In this document: piece after piece, positions 26,755 to 34,719 of the stretch | Position numbering within the stretch: position 1 is the first letter of the stretch | Layout: the number at the start of each line of letters is the position of its first letter | Origin: Beggiatoa alba B18LD | GTDB lineage: Bacteria > Pseudomonadota > Gammaproteobacteria > Beggiatoales > Beggiatoaceae | Reading direction: 5' to 3' | DNA length: 64,000 bases | Assembly (NCBI RefSeq): GCF_000245015.1 | Contig: NZ_JH600070.1 | Location: 2,835,411-2,899,410, forward strand | Program-made: the position numbers and the translations under genes | The notes under the pieces: model-generated | What the model was told of the DNA's origin: nothing | Database searches by the model: none | What the model saw: only the letters and a program-made list of their open reading frames with translations

Positions 26755-26781
26755 ATACTACTGCCCTCCTGAGCAAGGCAC

Positions 26782-27855
26782 TTACTTAGCCGACGGCGTT
26801 GCAGGCGTTGTTGCTTGCTTGGATGAGGGCTGATTGACAATATTCACCCCAACCCCATTACGGAGCTTAATTTGTCCATCCGTCACAACAATATCACTCG
26901 CGTTTAATCCCTCTAAAACTTCCACGTCCCCTGTCCGTCGTTTGCCAATTGTCACTTTTGTTAAAACAGCTTTGTTATCAACGATTTTAAAAACAAAACT
27001 ATCATTGCCTTGAGGCACAATTGCCTCCTCAGGGACAGTTATCGCCTGTTCACGCACGGCTAATAACAAACTCACCCGCGCAAACATACCAGGCAATAAT
27101 TTCTGAGCCTCATTTTTAACCCGTGCGCGTAATAAAATTGTGCGTGTTTCCTCATCGACACGCGGGTCTATCGCATACAACTGTCCGCTAAATGTTTCAT
27201 TCGGATAAGCATCAACCCGCAAATTAACCGCTTGCCCGATTTTTAATTGTGTCAAATAACGTTCAGAGACGCGAAAATCGAGTTTAACTGTACGAATATC
27301 TACTAATGTGACTAAATCATCACCCGCTTTAATATAAGCCCCTTCACTGATGTCTTTTAGGCTTAAAATACCTGTAAATGGTGCAAGAATTCGTGTTTTA
27401 TCTAAAGAAACTTGATAGATAGACTGACGCGCCCGCGACTCATCCAATTTCGCTTTGGCTTCGTCATAAGTTTGTCGACTGCCTAAATTCTTATTTAACA
27501 TATCTTTTGCACGTTCAAAATTTAAAACATTCAAATTAACAGTTGCACTACTTTCCGCTAACTGTGCCCGATATTCTGAATCATCCAAAACGATTAAAGG
27601 TTTACCTTTTTCAACCGCTTGACCTTCTGCGACATGAATAGCCTGCACTCTGCCATCAATTTCAGAGCGAATAATCACACTTTCCTCCGCTTTTAACGTA
27701 CCGACAGCCGTCGCATCAATAATGACCGTATCTAATTTAACGGGAGCTGCCTCAACAGGCATTGCAGGTGGCGACTGTTGCGCAGCTTGAGACAATGGCG
27801 TTATAAACACGCTCATTCCCATTAAACCGATAAAGAAATAACGATAATTAGACAT
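26782..27855 (-). CDS. RND efflux periplasmic adaptor (membrane fusion protein)
   Basis: 357 residues from the ATG at 27855; the open frame extends to a TTG at 27924, but the ATG gives a proper signal peptide (MSNYRYFFIGLMGMSVFITPLSQA) with AGGAAA upstream. Visible elements: lipoyl-type half motif (EIDGRVQAIHVAEGQAVEKGKPL), alpha-hairpin (about 95-150, NVLNFERAKDMLNKN), second lipoyl half (RILAPFTGILSLKDISEGAYI), beta-barrel (VNLRVDAYPNETFSG) and a C-terminal domain with VPEEAIVPQGND. It bridges the RND pump to an outer-membrane channel. 27 bases separate it from the pump gene, so the two form an operon. Confidence 0.92.
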   Translation of the reverse strand: MSNYRYFFIGLMGMSVFITPLSQAAQQSPPAMPVEAAPVKLDTVIIDATAVGTLKAEESVIIRSEIDGRVQAIHVAEGQAVEKGKPLIVLDDSEYRAQLAESSATVNLNVLNFERAKDMLNKNLGSRQTYDEAKAKLDESRARQSIYQVSLDKTRILAPFTGILSLKDISEGAYIKAGDDLVTLVDIRTVKLDFRVSERYLTQLKIGQAVNLRVDAYPNETFSGQLYAIDPRVDEETRTILLRARVKNEAQKLLPGMFARVSLLLAVREQAITVPEEAIVPQGNDSFVFKIVDNKAVLTKVTIGKRRTGDVEVLEGLNASDIVVTDGQIKLRNGVGVNIVNQPSSKQATTPATPSAK

Positions 27856-28186
27856 AACAAACAGTTTCCTATCGTATAAATTTGGCGTAAAAATAAAAAA
27901 TGACGAAACGTCAAGGATAGGCAAAAACTATCGCTTGCAGTCTGTCTTTTGTCAAATAAGCACTTTGTTGCGATGCAACTTAGTGAGGGAGTTATAGTTT
28001 TACTGCTTAATTTTTAAAATCAAAAACTAGCGTCTGACTTACTAACACTGTGCAGTTTACTATGGGGGAATACCCGTATTTTTTAAACTGGGTTTAATTT
28101 GATAATTCTAAAAATATCGATTCGCACAAAATTTTTCAATTGTGGGGAAAGGGGAAGGAGGATGCAGCGAGTTAAGAAATAAATTA
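27856..28186. other. Upstream region of the RND operon, no gene
   Basis: AT-rich leader with a small palindrome GTTGCGATGCAAC near 27968-27980 and GGGGGAATACCCG near 28063-28075. Either could be a regulator site for the efflux operon, but no regulator gene is adjacent and no promoter was identified with confidence. Confidence 0.3.
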
Positions 28187-28260
28187 ACTGGAGTTCTACG
28201 AGTTTCTTTTAAAAAGACAAGCGTTTGTCTGAATCAGGATTAGCAGGATTTAAAAGATTC
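28187..28260. repeat. Family B fragment, copy B4
   Basis: Degenerate left end ACTGGAGTTCTACGAG, then TTTCTTTTAAAAAGACAAGCG, TTGTCTGAATCAGG and AGCAGGATT units. The right half is missing; the sequence continues into unrelated DNA with a TTTTTACCCGC/GCGGGTAAAAA hairpin at 28317-28341 that has no gene end beside it. Confidence 0.55.
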
Positions 28261-28527
28261 ATTCGCGTTAATTTTTTCTGTTTCAGGAGTGCAATCGCTT
28301 CAGCTATTGCTTCTTTTTTTTACCCGCGTAGCGGGTAAAAAGCCGTAGAAATGTAAGTCTGGTGAATAGATCATTTTTTATTCTCTTCTTAGAGGCAGTT
28401 ACTATCTTTAGGCTATTCTGATGAAAGATGAAATCGGTGACAGATGCAATACAACATGTTCACAGGCATTTGGGCGAAAAACCGTCCCAGAAATCAGAGA
28501 ATTTTAGCAATAGCAATCACTATATGC

Positions 28528-28557
28528 TTGACAAACTAATTTATACCAACATAGTAT
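28528..28557 (+). promoter_or_regulatory. Putative sigma-70 promoter for the HTH/nucleotidyltransferase pair
   Basis: TTGACA (28528-28533), 18-bp spacer, TAGTAT (28552-28557), 43 bp before the ATG at 28601. The best -35/-10 match seen in this intergenic region. Confidence 0.5.
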
Positions 28558-28600
28558 TGTCCTAAGTTTTAAAACAAAGGACAAGCACTGGTAATTAAAA

Positions 28601-29281
28601 ATGAAAAGTCAAGATATTTTTTTACTATTAAAACTGGTGAGTTTACAACAGCAAGAACAAAAAAATCATGTGCTGTACATCGCCGACAAAGAAAAAGAAT
28701 TAGAGCAAATACATCGTATTAGAAAAGATAACTCGATAATATCGCCGTGCCAAGATTGGAATGACTCAGCAGAAATTGAACCCTTTATACCCGAAACCTC
28801 TTTTGCAGCGCGTTATACGGTTCGTACCCTTTCTACAGAAACGGGAATGAGTAAATCTCAAATCTCGCTCAGCTTACAACGTTGTTATGCGGTAACACTA
28901 GCAAAGATTGATCGTATTACCAATGTACCACGTGTCAATATCAAGGCATTAACAGAGTTTCTTGTTTATGGGATACGCTATGTATTTCCCGCTGAATTAA
29001 AAGAACTCACACGAGGTGTTGCAACAGGTTTGGCTGCTCCTGTGTTAAAAGGGGAAATAATGACAGCAGGTGAGTTGTCTATACCTGTTTGGGAAGATGC
29101 CCATGGCAAAACAAAGGGGCAATGTATAGAACCTTTATATAAAACAGTCTCTCAGGCTATTCGGCGTGATGAACGTCTGTATGCTTTTTTAGCACTGACA
29201 GATGCGATTCGTATCGGGCAACCTAGAGAACGCGCCTTTGCGACGGACAAATTATCAAAAATGCTGAGAGAGCTGTTGTGA
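28601..29281 (+). CDS. HTH-type protein preceding a nucleotidyltransferase (antitoxin-like)
   Basis: 226 residues. A helix-turn-helix is visible at about 72-95 (YTVRTLSTETGMSKSQISLSLQR), followed by a segment with VNIKALTEFLVYGIRYVFPAELKELTRGV. The order (short N-terminal helix, winged-helix-like HTH, conserved YVFP block) recalls regulatory proteins that sit upstream of AbiEii-like nucleotidyltransferases. Its stop overlaps the next gene's GTG start (GTGA). It likely represses the operon and/or antagonises the downstream enzyme. An ATG without a close Shine-Dalgarno starts the gene; AAGGAC lies about 20 bases upstream. The family name is not certain. Confidence 0.65.
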   Translation: MKSQDIFLLLKLVSLQQQEQKNHVLYIADKEKELEQIHRIRKDNSIISPCQDWNDSAEIEPFIPETSFAARYTVRTLSTETGMSKSQISLSLQRCYAVTLAKIDRITNVPRVNIKALTEFLVYGIRYVFPAELKELTRGVATGLAAPVLKGEIMTAGELSIPVWEDAHGKTKGQCIEPLYKTVSQAIRRDERLYAFLALTDAIRIGQPRERAFATDKLSKMLRELL

Positions 29282-29973
29282 GTGAGTTTAATTGTCATCG
29301 ACAGATGCTGATTCAAGTTGCAGAAGCACTGGGAGAAGAATTATTAAAACAGATTGCTTTTGTTGGCGGATGCACTACAGGTTTTTTTATTACTGATGAT
29401 TTCACGCGAGAACAAATACGCAATACGAACGACGTCGATATTATTGTGCATGTTTTAGGGTTTGGGGACTGGTGTGGTTTACAAGAAACATTGCGGTCTA
29501 AAGGTTTTCAAGCGCGTTCTCAAGAAGAAGTTATTTGTGCAATGTACTTAGACAATCTTCGGGTTGACTTTATGCCTGATAATGTAAATATTTTGGGGTT
29601 TACCAATCGTTGGTATGCTGATGCTTTAAAAAATGCACAACTTTATCCTATTAATGCAGATTTAAAAATTCCCTTGGTGCAATCTGTTTATTTTATTGCC
29701 ACGAAGTTGGAAGCTTATCTCGGACGCGGTAATAACGATCCATTAACCAGCACTGACCTTGAAGATATTATTAATCTTTTTGATGGTCGCGAAGAATTAT
29801 GCAATGAAATTACCGCTGCATCTCCCGAACTGCGTTGTTATATTGCAACGCAACTAACATCATTATTAAAACATCGTGATTTTGAATATGTCATACAAAG
29901 TGCCACCAAAAATAACATAAAGCGTGAAAATTTGATTTTTGACCGTTTAGACGCTGTGATTCGATTAAAATAA
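29278..29973 (+). CDS. Nucleotidyltransferase-fold protein (AbiEii-like toxin candidate)
   Basis: 231 residues. The nucleotidyltransferase core is visible: FVGGCTTGFF (GG/S-type motif, about 29-37), NDVDIIV with the paired Asp (52-54), and LRVDFMPDN supplying the third acidic residue (about 100). This is the arrangement of AbiEii/MNT-type enzymes, which transfer NMPs to tRNA or protein and act as toxins in type IV-like pairs. GTG start at 29278, overlapping the stop of the HTH gene by four bases. The C-terminal half is helical (EAYLGRGNNDPLTSTDLEDIINL), typical for the group. Toxic activity is inferred from context only. Confidence 0.7.
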   Translation: MSEFNCHRQMLIQVAEALGEELLKQIAFVGGCTTGFFITDDFTREQIRNTNDVDIIVHVLGFGDWCGLQETLRSKGFQARSQEEVICAMYLDNLRVDFMPDNVNILGFTNRWYADALKNAQLYPINADLKIPLVQSVYFIATKLEAYLGRGNNDPLTSTDLEDIINLFDGREELCNEITAASPELRCYIATQLTSLLKHRDFEYVIQSATKNNIKRENLIFDRLDAVIRLK

Positions 29974-30036
29974 CATATTTAGCAGGATATTTAGTCGAGC
30001 TCACAGCGCAAGTTCAGCGACTGAGAACTGAATATA

Positions 30037-30109
30037 TAGTGAACGCACTATAAAACGATACGAAGGACTGGCAGTCCTAAATTCAAATCACTTTATGGTA
30101 CGTTTACTA
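30037..30109. mobile_element. Family A 73-bp element, copy A3
   Basis: 73 bp flanked by TA at 30035-30036 and 30110-30111. Ends TAGTGAACG / CGTTTACTA; core AGGACTGGCAGTCCT. Its right border abuts a degenerate IS630-type transposase fragment, which appears to have been cut at this TA. Confidence 0.8.
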
Positions 30110-30111
30110 TA

Positions 30112-30270
30112 TCTTTCCGTAAGGCTTCCATATCAATTTTACAAGGTCTGTTACGTGTCCGTTTGGCTTCCAATCCCTTGCTCCATCTGACGACGCTTGC
30201 TATGGCATGGCTATTTGAAAGCGTTTTGCTACCTCTGCTATGGTCAGATTTTCTTCTTGTTTCACTTTTA
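30112..30270 (-). pseudogene. IS630-like transposase N-terminal fragment, frameshifted
   Basis: Minus-strand translation gives LKVKQEENLTIAEVAKRFQI from 30270 downward, then, after a +2 shift, ASVVRWSKGLEAKRTRNRP and KIDMEALRKD. These resemble the N-terminal HTH and linker of IS630-family transposases (pattern EENLT.AEVA.RF.VG.AS..RW.K..EP..TRNR...KI.MEAL..D). The shift coincides with a tandem GCCAT-GCCAT duplication near 30205-30215. The fragment ends at family A copy A3 on one side and family B copy B5 on the other. The catalytic DDE domain is absent. Confidence 0.7.
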
Positions 30271-30273
30271 ATA

Positions 30274-30511
30274 ACCCGAGTTCGGCGAGTTTTATAAAAT
30301 AAAACAGAGACCTGCTAGGTTTTAAAAACCTAGCAGGTCTTTTTTTGTCTGAATCAGAATTCACAGAATTCACAGAATTTTCAGAATTAGCAGAATTAAA
30401 AAGTGTGATTCACCTGACTTTTTGGTTTGAGGATTTTAAATCCTGTTAATCCTGAAAATCCTGATTCAGACAAATTGTTGTCTTTTTATAAGAAACTCGC
30501 CGAACTCAGGT
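30274..30511. repeat. Family B copy B5
   Basis: 238 bp from ACCCGAGTTCGGCGAG to CTCGCCGAACTCAGGT. Contains TTTTATAAAATAAAACAGA, the full palindrome GACCTGCTAGGTTTT/AAAACCTAGCAGGTC, TTGTCTGAATCAGAATT with five 9-bp CAGAATT-type units (the longest array here), and the facing arm CCTGATTCAGACAA. Confidence 0.8.
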
Positions 30512-30750
30512 GTGGAATAGCAAAGCGTATTCCACCATACGATTTATAATCTGTTTTTGCTCAGTTTTTGCAGAATTTCAAGGTGGAATACGCTTCGCTA
30601 TTCCACCCTACAACATTCAAGCTGTTGTCTTTTTAAAAGAATCTCGCCGTACTCGCGTTATTCCACCCTACATTTTTTAGCTGAAAAATTCTAAACGGTT
30701 TTCGCCACTCGCCGTACTCAGGTTGCTAGGTTTCGAAAACCTAGCAGGTC
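30512..30750. repeat. Rearranged family B pieces, copies B6a and B6b
   Basis: 30512-30658 matches the reverse complement of B3 from its GTGGAATAGC palindrome to its end (CTCGCCGTACTCGCGT), lacking the first ~65 bp. 30659-30723 matches the forward right end of B3 (ATTCCACCCTACATTTTTTAG ... CTCGCCGTACTCAGGT). A partial CTAGG palindrome follows to 30750. The structure looks like recombination between inverted B3-type copies, joined directly to B5. Confidence 0.7.
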
Positions 30751-30788
30751 TGTTGGAAGATGCGGAAAAGTTTGCCAGTCCGAATAGT

Positions 30789-33284
30789 TTAAAACGAAGG
30801 CGTAAATATCAGCGGGCGGTTGGGTTTGTCTGTGGGTTTATTATCTTCGGATGTTGGCGGTGTGTTGGCTTTATCTGCTTGTTGTTTAGTGAGTTTTTGT
30901 CGTATTTCGCTTTGTAATGCGAGCAAGTCGGCGTGGTCGGCTTGGGCAGTTAAGCCTTTTTCAATGCTAATTAAGCCTTGTTGTAACTCATTTTTAGCCA
31001 TTTGTTCACGGGCAAGTTGTAAGTAATGGCTAGCAATTTGGACTAATCCCGCTTGGGCTTGTGTATTTTTGTTGTCTAATGCAAGAACATTGCGATAGGT
31101 ATTAATGGCTGTTTCCCATTGTCCTGTTTTACGTTGTTGTTCTGCCGTCAGTAATAACGCTTTAATCGGTGGTTCGGGTTTGGTATCGACGGGGGGAGGT
31201 GTTTCTACGACAGGAGGCGTGGGTTGGGGTGGCGTTGGTTTTGCGGGTAAGGTGTAGAGTTGTGCCAGTGCTAATAAACCTGTGTGATTAGGGAGCACTT
31301 TTAGCCCTTTCTCGATGAAGTGGCTACGTTTTTCTGCTTGACGTTCTGCACGTGCCATGCGTTCGTATTGTTCGGCAATGCGTAATAGTCCTGCTTTGGC
31401 GTTGGGGTTGTCGGGGTCTAGGTTTAAGACTTGTTGATAGGTGTTGTAAGCGTTGTCGTCTAGTGGTTCTGTGAGTTGTAGTGCATTAATTTGTTGTTCT
31501 GCTTGCGTTAATAGGGTTTGTAAGCGTTGGTTATTGATGATTTTTTTTTGTAAGGCTAATAGCTCTAGGTGGTTTGGGTAGTATTGTAGGGCTTCTTGTA
31601 GTAGGCGCGTGCTGTCTATGCTATTGGTTTGTTGTTTAATCAGGGTGATATAGGCATCGGCAGTTTGTGCAAGTCCTGCTTGTGCGGGCAGGTTGTTTGC
31701 TTCTTGTTGGAGAATTTGTTGATAGGTTTGATAGGCTTGGGCAAGTTGTCCTAGTTCGCGTTCGTGATTGGCTTTGATGAGCAGTTCGGCAAGGTGTTTT
31801 TGTTTTTGTTGGTTAGCAAGTTGTTGATTGAGGTCTTGCGCAAGGGCAAGCAGTGCGGGGTATTGTGGCAATAGGGCGAGCGTTTGTTGTACCAGTTGTA
31901 AACTGTCGGTTAAATTTCCTTTGTTTTTTAGGATGATAGCTTGTTGTTGGTAGTAGTCAGCAAGTTTGCTCAGTCCTTGTTGTGCAGGTTGGTTGCTAGG
32001 GTCTAGGCGAAGAATTTGTTGATAGGTTTCATAAACATTATCGCCTGTTGGCGTTGTCAGTTTTTGTGCTTGCCATTGTGCTTGAGCTGTGTTGAGTAAT
32101 TTATCGATAGGCGCGGTAAAGGGGCGATAGTAGCTGATACTGGCAATGAGGAGGATGAGAAGGAGTAGCACGCTAGACCAGATAAGGCGTTGTCGTTTGC
32201 TGGTGGGGGTGTCTTCTTGGGTTTTTCCCAGTTCTTCGCTACTTTCTAAGGTATCTTGGGGGGGCGTTAAGGGGATAAAGGGTTTGCCTAGCAGTGCGGC
32301 TTCAAATTCGTCAACGGATTGAAAGCGGTCTTCTAAACGGACAGCAAGGGCTTTTTCTATGGCTAAGTTGAGGTAGTCGGGGATTTGTAGTCCTGCAATT
32401 TGGGTCAGGGGTTGCAGGGATTCTTCGCAAAATCGGTCGGTTGCAGCAGGCGGTAACATGCCACTGAGTAGGTGATAGAGTAGCGCGCCACTGGCATAAA
32501 TATCTGTCCAAGCACCAATTTTTCCCCGTCCTGAATATTGTTCTAGGGGGGAGTAGCCGTGTTTGAGAACAAGGTCTAGGCTACGGCTGTGTTCGCCCAT
32601 GATGTGCCTTGCCGCGCCGAAGTCTATGAGAATCGGCACGCCTGTTTTTAGCAGTAGGACGTTGTGCAAAGAGATGTCGCGGTGGTAAATATGTTTTGCA
32701 TGAACCGCACTGAGGGCATCAAGAATGGGGAGGATGATATCTAGAGCTTGTTCAACTGATACTTTTCCGCCATTTTTGTCTAAAAAAACTGCTAAATTGT
32801 CGCCGTCGAGGAAGTCCATCACCATGTAGCCTGTTCGATTTTCTTCAAAGAAGTTACTAACGCGGACGATATGCGGATGGTCAAATTTGGCTAAATTGCG
32901 GGCTTCATCAATAAAGAGGTTTAAGCCTTGTTGAAAGGCATCGGCTTGATTTTTGAAAGGAACAACCGTGGTGTCGGCGGAGTCACGACTGGCAAGGGAT
33001 GAAGGTAAATATTCTTTAATAGCGACTCGCTTTTGTAACCAGCAATCTAACCCGATATAGGTAACGCCAAAACCGCCTTGTCCTAAGGGCTTGCCGACTA
33101 TGTACTGATTTTTTAACAGTGTCTTTGGTTTCAGGTATAATGGATGATCTTTATGTGTTAAAGCATTGTATCCACAATGCGGACAAGTCTCTACGCTACC
33201 ATTTTCTTGCATGCAATGGCTACATAACGCATCTAACATGGCTGTTGTAATTTCAGGGAGCGTTATTGAGAATGAGCTTGTCAT
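30789..33284 (-). CDS. Membrane Ser/Thr protein kinase with zinc ribbon and TPR-rich C-terminus
   Basis: 831 residues. N-terminal zinc ribbon CSHC...CPHC (21-37). Hanks-type kinase domain from about 61 to 335: glycine loop GQGGFG (68-73), VAIKEYLP with K90, HRDISLHN (201-208, Asp 203 catalytic), DFGAA (221-225) and a GYSPLEQY activation region. One transmembrane helix near 378-398 (SSVLLLLILLIASISYY). The outer part has repeated TPR-like units (TYQQILRLDPSNQPAQQGL, NLPAQAGLAQ, NPNAKAGLLRIAEQYE, NTQAQAGLVQIASHY), Gln-rich, and a Pro-rich linker. It probably senses an external or envelope signal and phosphorylates cytoplasmic targets. No phosphatase or FHA gene is adjacent. Coding strand is A/C-rich. 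Confidence 0.88.
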   Translation of the reverse strand: MTSSFSITLPEITTAMLDALCSHCMQENGSVETCPHCGYNALTHKDHPLYLKPKTLLKNQYIVGKPLGQGGFGVTYIGLDCWLQKRVAIKEYLPSSLASRDSADTTVVPFKNQADAFQQGLNLFIDEARNLAKFDHPHIVRVSNFFEENRTGYMVMDFLDGDNLAVFLDKNGGKVSVEQALDIILPILDALSAVHAKHIYHRDISLHNVLLLKTGVPILIDFGAARHIMGEHSRSLDLVLKHGYSPLEQYSGRGKIGAWTDIYASGALLYHLLSGMLPPAATDRFCEESLQPLTQIAGLQIPDYLNLAIEKALAVRLEDRFQSVDEFEAALLGKPFIPLTPPQDTLESSEELGKTQEDTPTSKRQRLIWSSVLLLLILLIASISYYRPFTAPIDKLLNTAQAQWQAQKLTTPTGDNVYETYQQILRLDPSNQPAQQGLSKLADYYQQQAIILKNKGNLTDSLQLVQQTLALLPQYPALLALAQDLNQQLANQQKQKHLAELLIKANHERELGQLAQAYQTYQQILQQEANNLPAQAGLAQTADAYITLIKQQTNSIDSTRLLQEALQYYPNHLELLALQKKIINNQRLQTLLTQAEQQINALQLTEPLDDNAYNTYQQVLNLDPDNPNAKAGLLRIAEQYERMARAERQAEKRSHFIEKGLKVLPNHTGLLALAQLYTLPAKPTPPQPTPPVVETPPPVDTKPEPPIKALLLTAEQQRKTGQWETAINTYRNVLALDNKNTQAQAGLVQIASHYLQLAREQMAKNELQQGLISIEKGLTAQADHADLLALQSEIRQKLTKQQADKANTPPTSEDNKPTDKPNRPLIFTPSF

Positions 33285-33484
33285 AAAATCGGCAGAATCG
33301 TGTCAAATTATTAGGCTATTGCAATAGATTATTGTGCAGTATAAATAAAAAAATGGTGCGATGCAGTTGGGTTATTCAGATAAATTGGGCTTGTTTGTCG
33401 GGGAAATGTGTTCACGGGTTGTTATTAACTATTTTAGAGTAACGTTTTTATTGTATTTGTAAAATTTGTCGTATGAATTAAAAA

Positions 33485-33570
33485 TTTGGTAGTGCTAAAC
33501 AAGTTGGGTTTTTCTCGTTAATCTTAACGCTATTGTCTGAATCAGGTCTTACTTGTTTAGCACTACCAAA
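33485..33570. repeat. 86-bp element with 19-bp perfect inverted ends (family D)
   Basis: TTTGGTAGTGCTAAACAAG at 33485-33503 is exactly complementary to 33552-33570. The 48-bp interior includes TTGTCTGAATCAGG, shared with family B cores. Located between the divergent kinase gene and aroQ. It could be a MITE or form a long leader hairpin; only one copy is in the window. Confidence 0.65.
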
Positions 33571-33671
33571 ATTCCTTTTAATCTAAGGTTCGCAGAGTGG
33601 AATTCTGTGCAGTGTCAACAAGATTGATAGTCAATTGAGTTTTTCCCATTTCTCCAACAATAAAAAACATT

Positions 33672-34127
33672 ATGTTTAATATCTTGGTTTTACATGGACC
33701 TAATTTAAACCTGCTAGGCACTCGTGAGCCTAAACATTACGGACGTGCGACGCTTGCTGATATTAATCAAGCCTTAAAAGACCTAGCGCAAGCGCATCAG
33801 TTGACCACTTTTCAAAGTAATGCTGAGTATCAATTAATTGAGCGCATTCATGCCGCACGCGAAGAGCATGTCGATTTTATTATCATTAACCCCGCTGCGT
33901 TTACGCATACAAGTGTTGCATTACGCGATGCCTTATCGGCTGTTACAATCCCGTTTATAGAAGTGCATTTATCCAATGTACATGCCCGCGAACCTTTTCG
34001 CCAACATTCCTATTTTTCTGATTTAGCGGTCGGGGTTATTTCAGGACTTGGCGCACAAGGCTATCTGCTTGCTTTACAAGCAGCACTTGCTATGTTGCGC
34101 GATAAAAATGCACAGGAGACTGTTTAA
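33672..34127 (+). CDS. aroQ: Type II 3-dehydroquinate dehydratase
   Basis: 151 residues, full length for the dodecameric type II enzyme that converts 3-dehydroquinate to 3-dehydroshikimate in the shikimate pathway. Signature: [17 protein letters not shown] (4-20), catalytic Tyr in HYG (22-24) with the flexible Arg lid, [31 protein letters not shown], and [19 protein letters not shown] holding the catalytic His and substrate-binding Arg. Followed 92-98 bases later by accB and accC on the same strand; the aroQ-accB-accC order is common in gammaproteobacteria. Confidence 0.96.
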   Translation: MFNILVLHGPNLNLLGTREPKHYGRATLADINQALKDLAQAHQLTTFQSNAEYQLIERIHAAREEHVDFIIINPAAFTHTSVALRDALSAVTIPFIEVHLSNVHAREPFRQHSYFSDLAVGVISGLGAQGYLLALQAALAMLRDKNAQETV

Positions 34128-34225
34128 CATTCTCACTGTTACTATCCTCGTTCTGCCATTATGCGACGGCATGGTAAAACCCGCCCGCGCCTCTGCAAAC
34201 AAATGTTTAGAGAATATTTATGCCA

Positions 34226-34699
34226 ATGGACATCCGTAAAGTAAAAAAATTAATTGAGTTGTTGGAAGCCTCCAATATTGCCGAAATTGAAATTCGGGAA
34301 GGGGAGGAATCCGTGAGGATTAGCCGTCAAAGCTCTCACGCCCCCGCGCCTATGCCCATTTATGGCTATCCGCAACCGTACCCAGTCCCACAGCAAGCCG
34401 CAGCCCCGATGCCTGCTACTGCCGCCCCAAGTACAGAGGCATCCGCCAGCACACCGCCGATAACAGGTCATGTGGTTACTTCGCCGATGGTTGGTACGTT
34501 CTACCGTGCAGCATCCCCAACAACTAAACCATTTATTGAAGAAGGTCAACGTGTTTCAGTGGGTGATACTATCGCTATCATTGAAGCGATGAAGATTCTG
34601 AATCAAATTACGTCTGATTATGCAGGCGTGGTACGTAAAGTATTAGTAGAAAATGGCTCTCCTGTAGAATACGGCGAACCCTTGTTTATCATTGATTAA
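34226..34699 (+). CDS. accB: Acetyl-CoA carboxylase biotin carboxyl carrier protein
   Basis: 157 residues from the ATG at 34226, which gives the canonical start [16 protein letters not shown]; an ATG two codons earlier (34220) is also open. After an Ala/Pro-rich linker (about 40-80), the biotinyl domain carries the thumb [18 protein letters not shown] and the biotin site EAMKILNQI, with Lys near residue 123 modified by BirA. It carries CO2 between the biotin carboxylase and carboxyltransferase subunits for malonyl-CoA and fatty acid synthesis. The accC start is 20 bases downstream; one operon. Confidence 0.96.
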   Translation: MDIRKVKKLIELLEASNIAEIEIREGEESVRISRQSSHAPAPMPIYGYPQPYPVPQQAAAPMPATAAPSTEASASTPPITGHVVTSPMVGTFYRAASPTTKPFIEEGQRVSVGDTIAIIEAMKILNQITSDYAGVVRKVLVENGSPVEYGEPLFIID

Positions 34700-34719
34700 T
34701 TTATTCAGGGGATTATTAC

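Noticed and set aside
34048..34239. 63-codon frame between aroQ and accB with a signal-like stretch
   Set aside because: It overlaps the end of aroQ and the start of accB, has no ribosome-binding site and no recognisable family.
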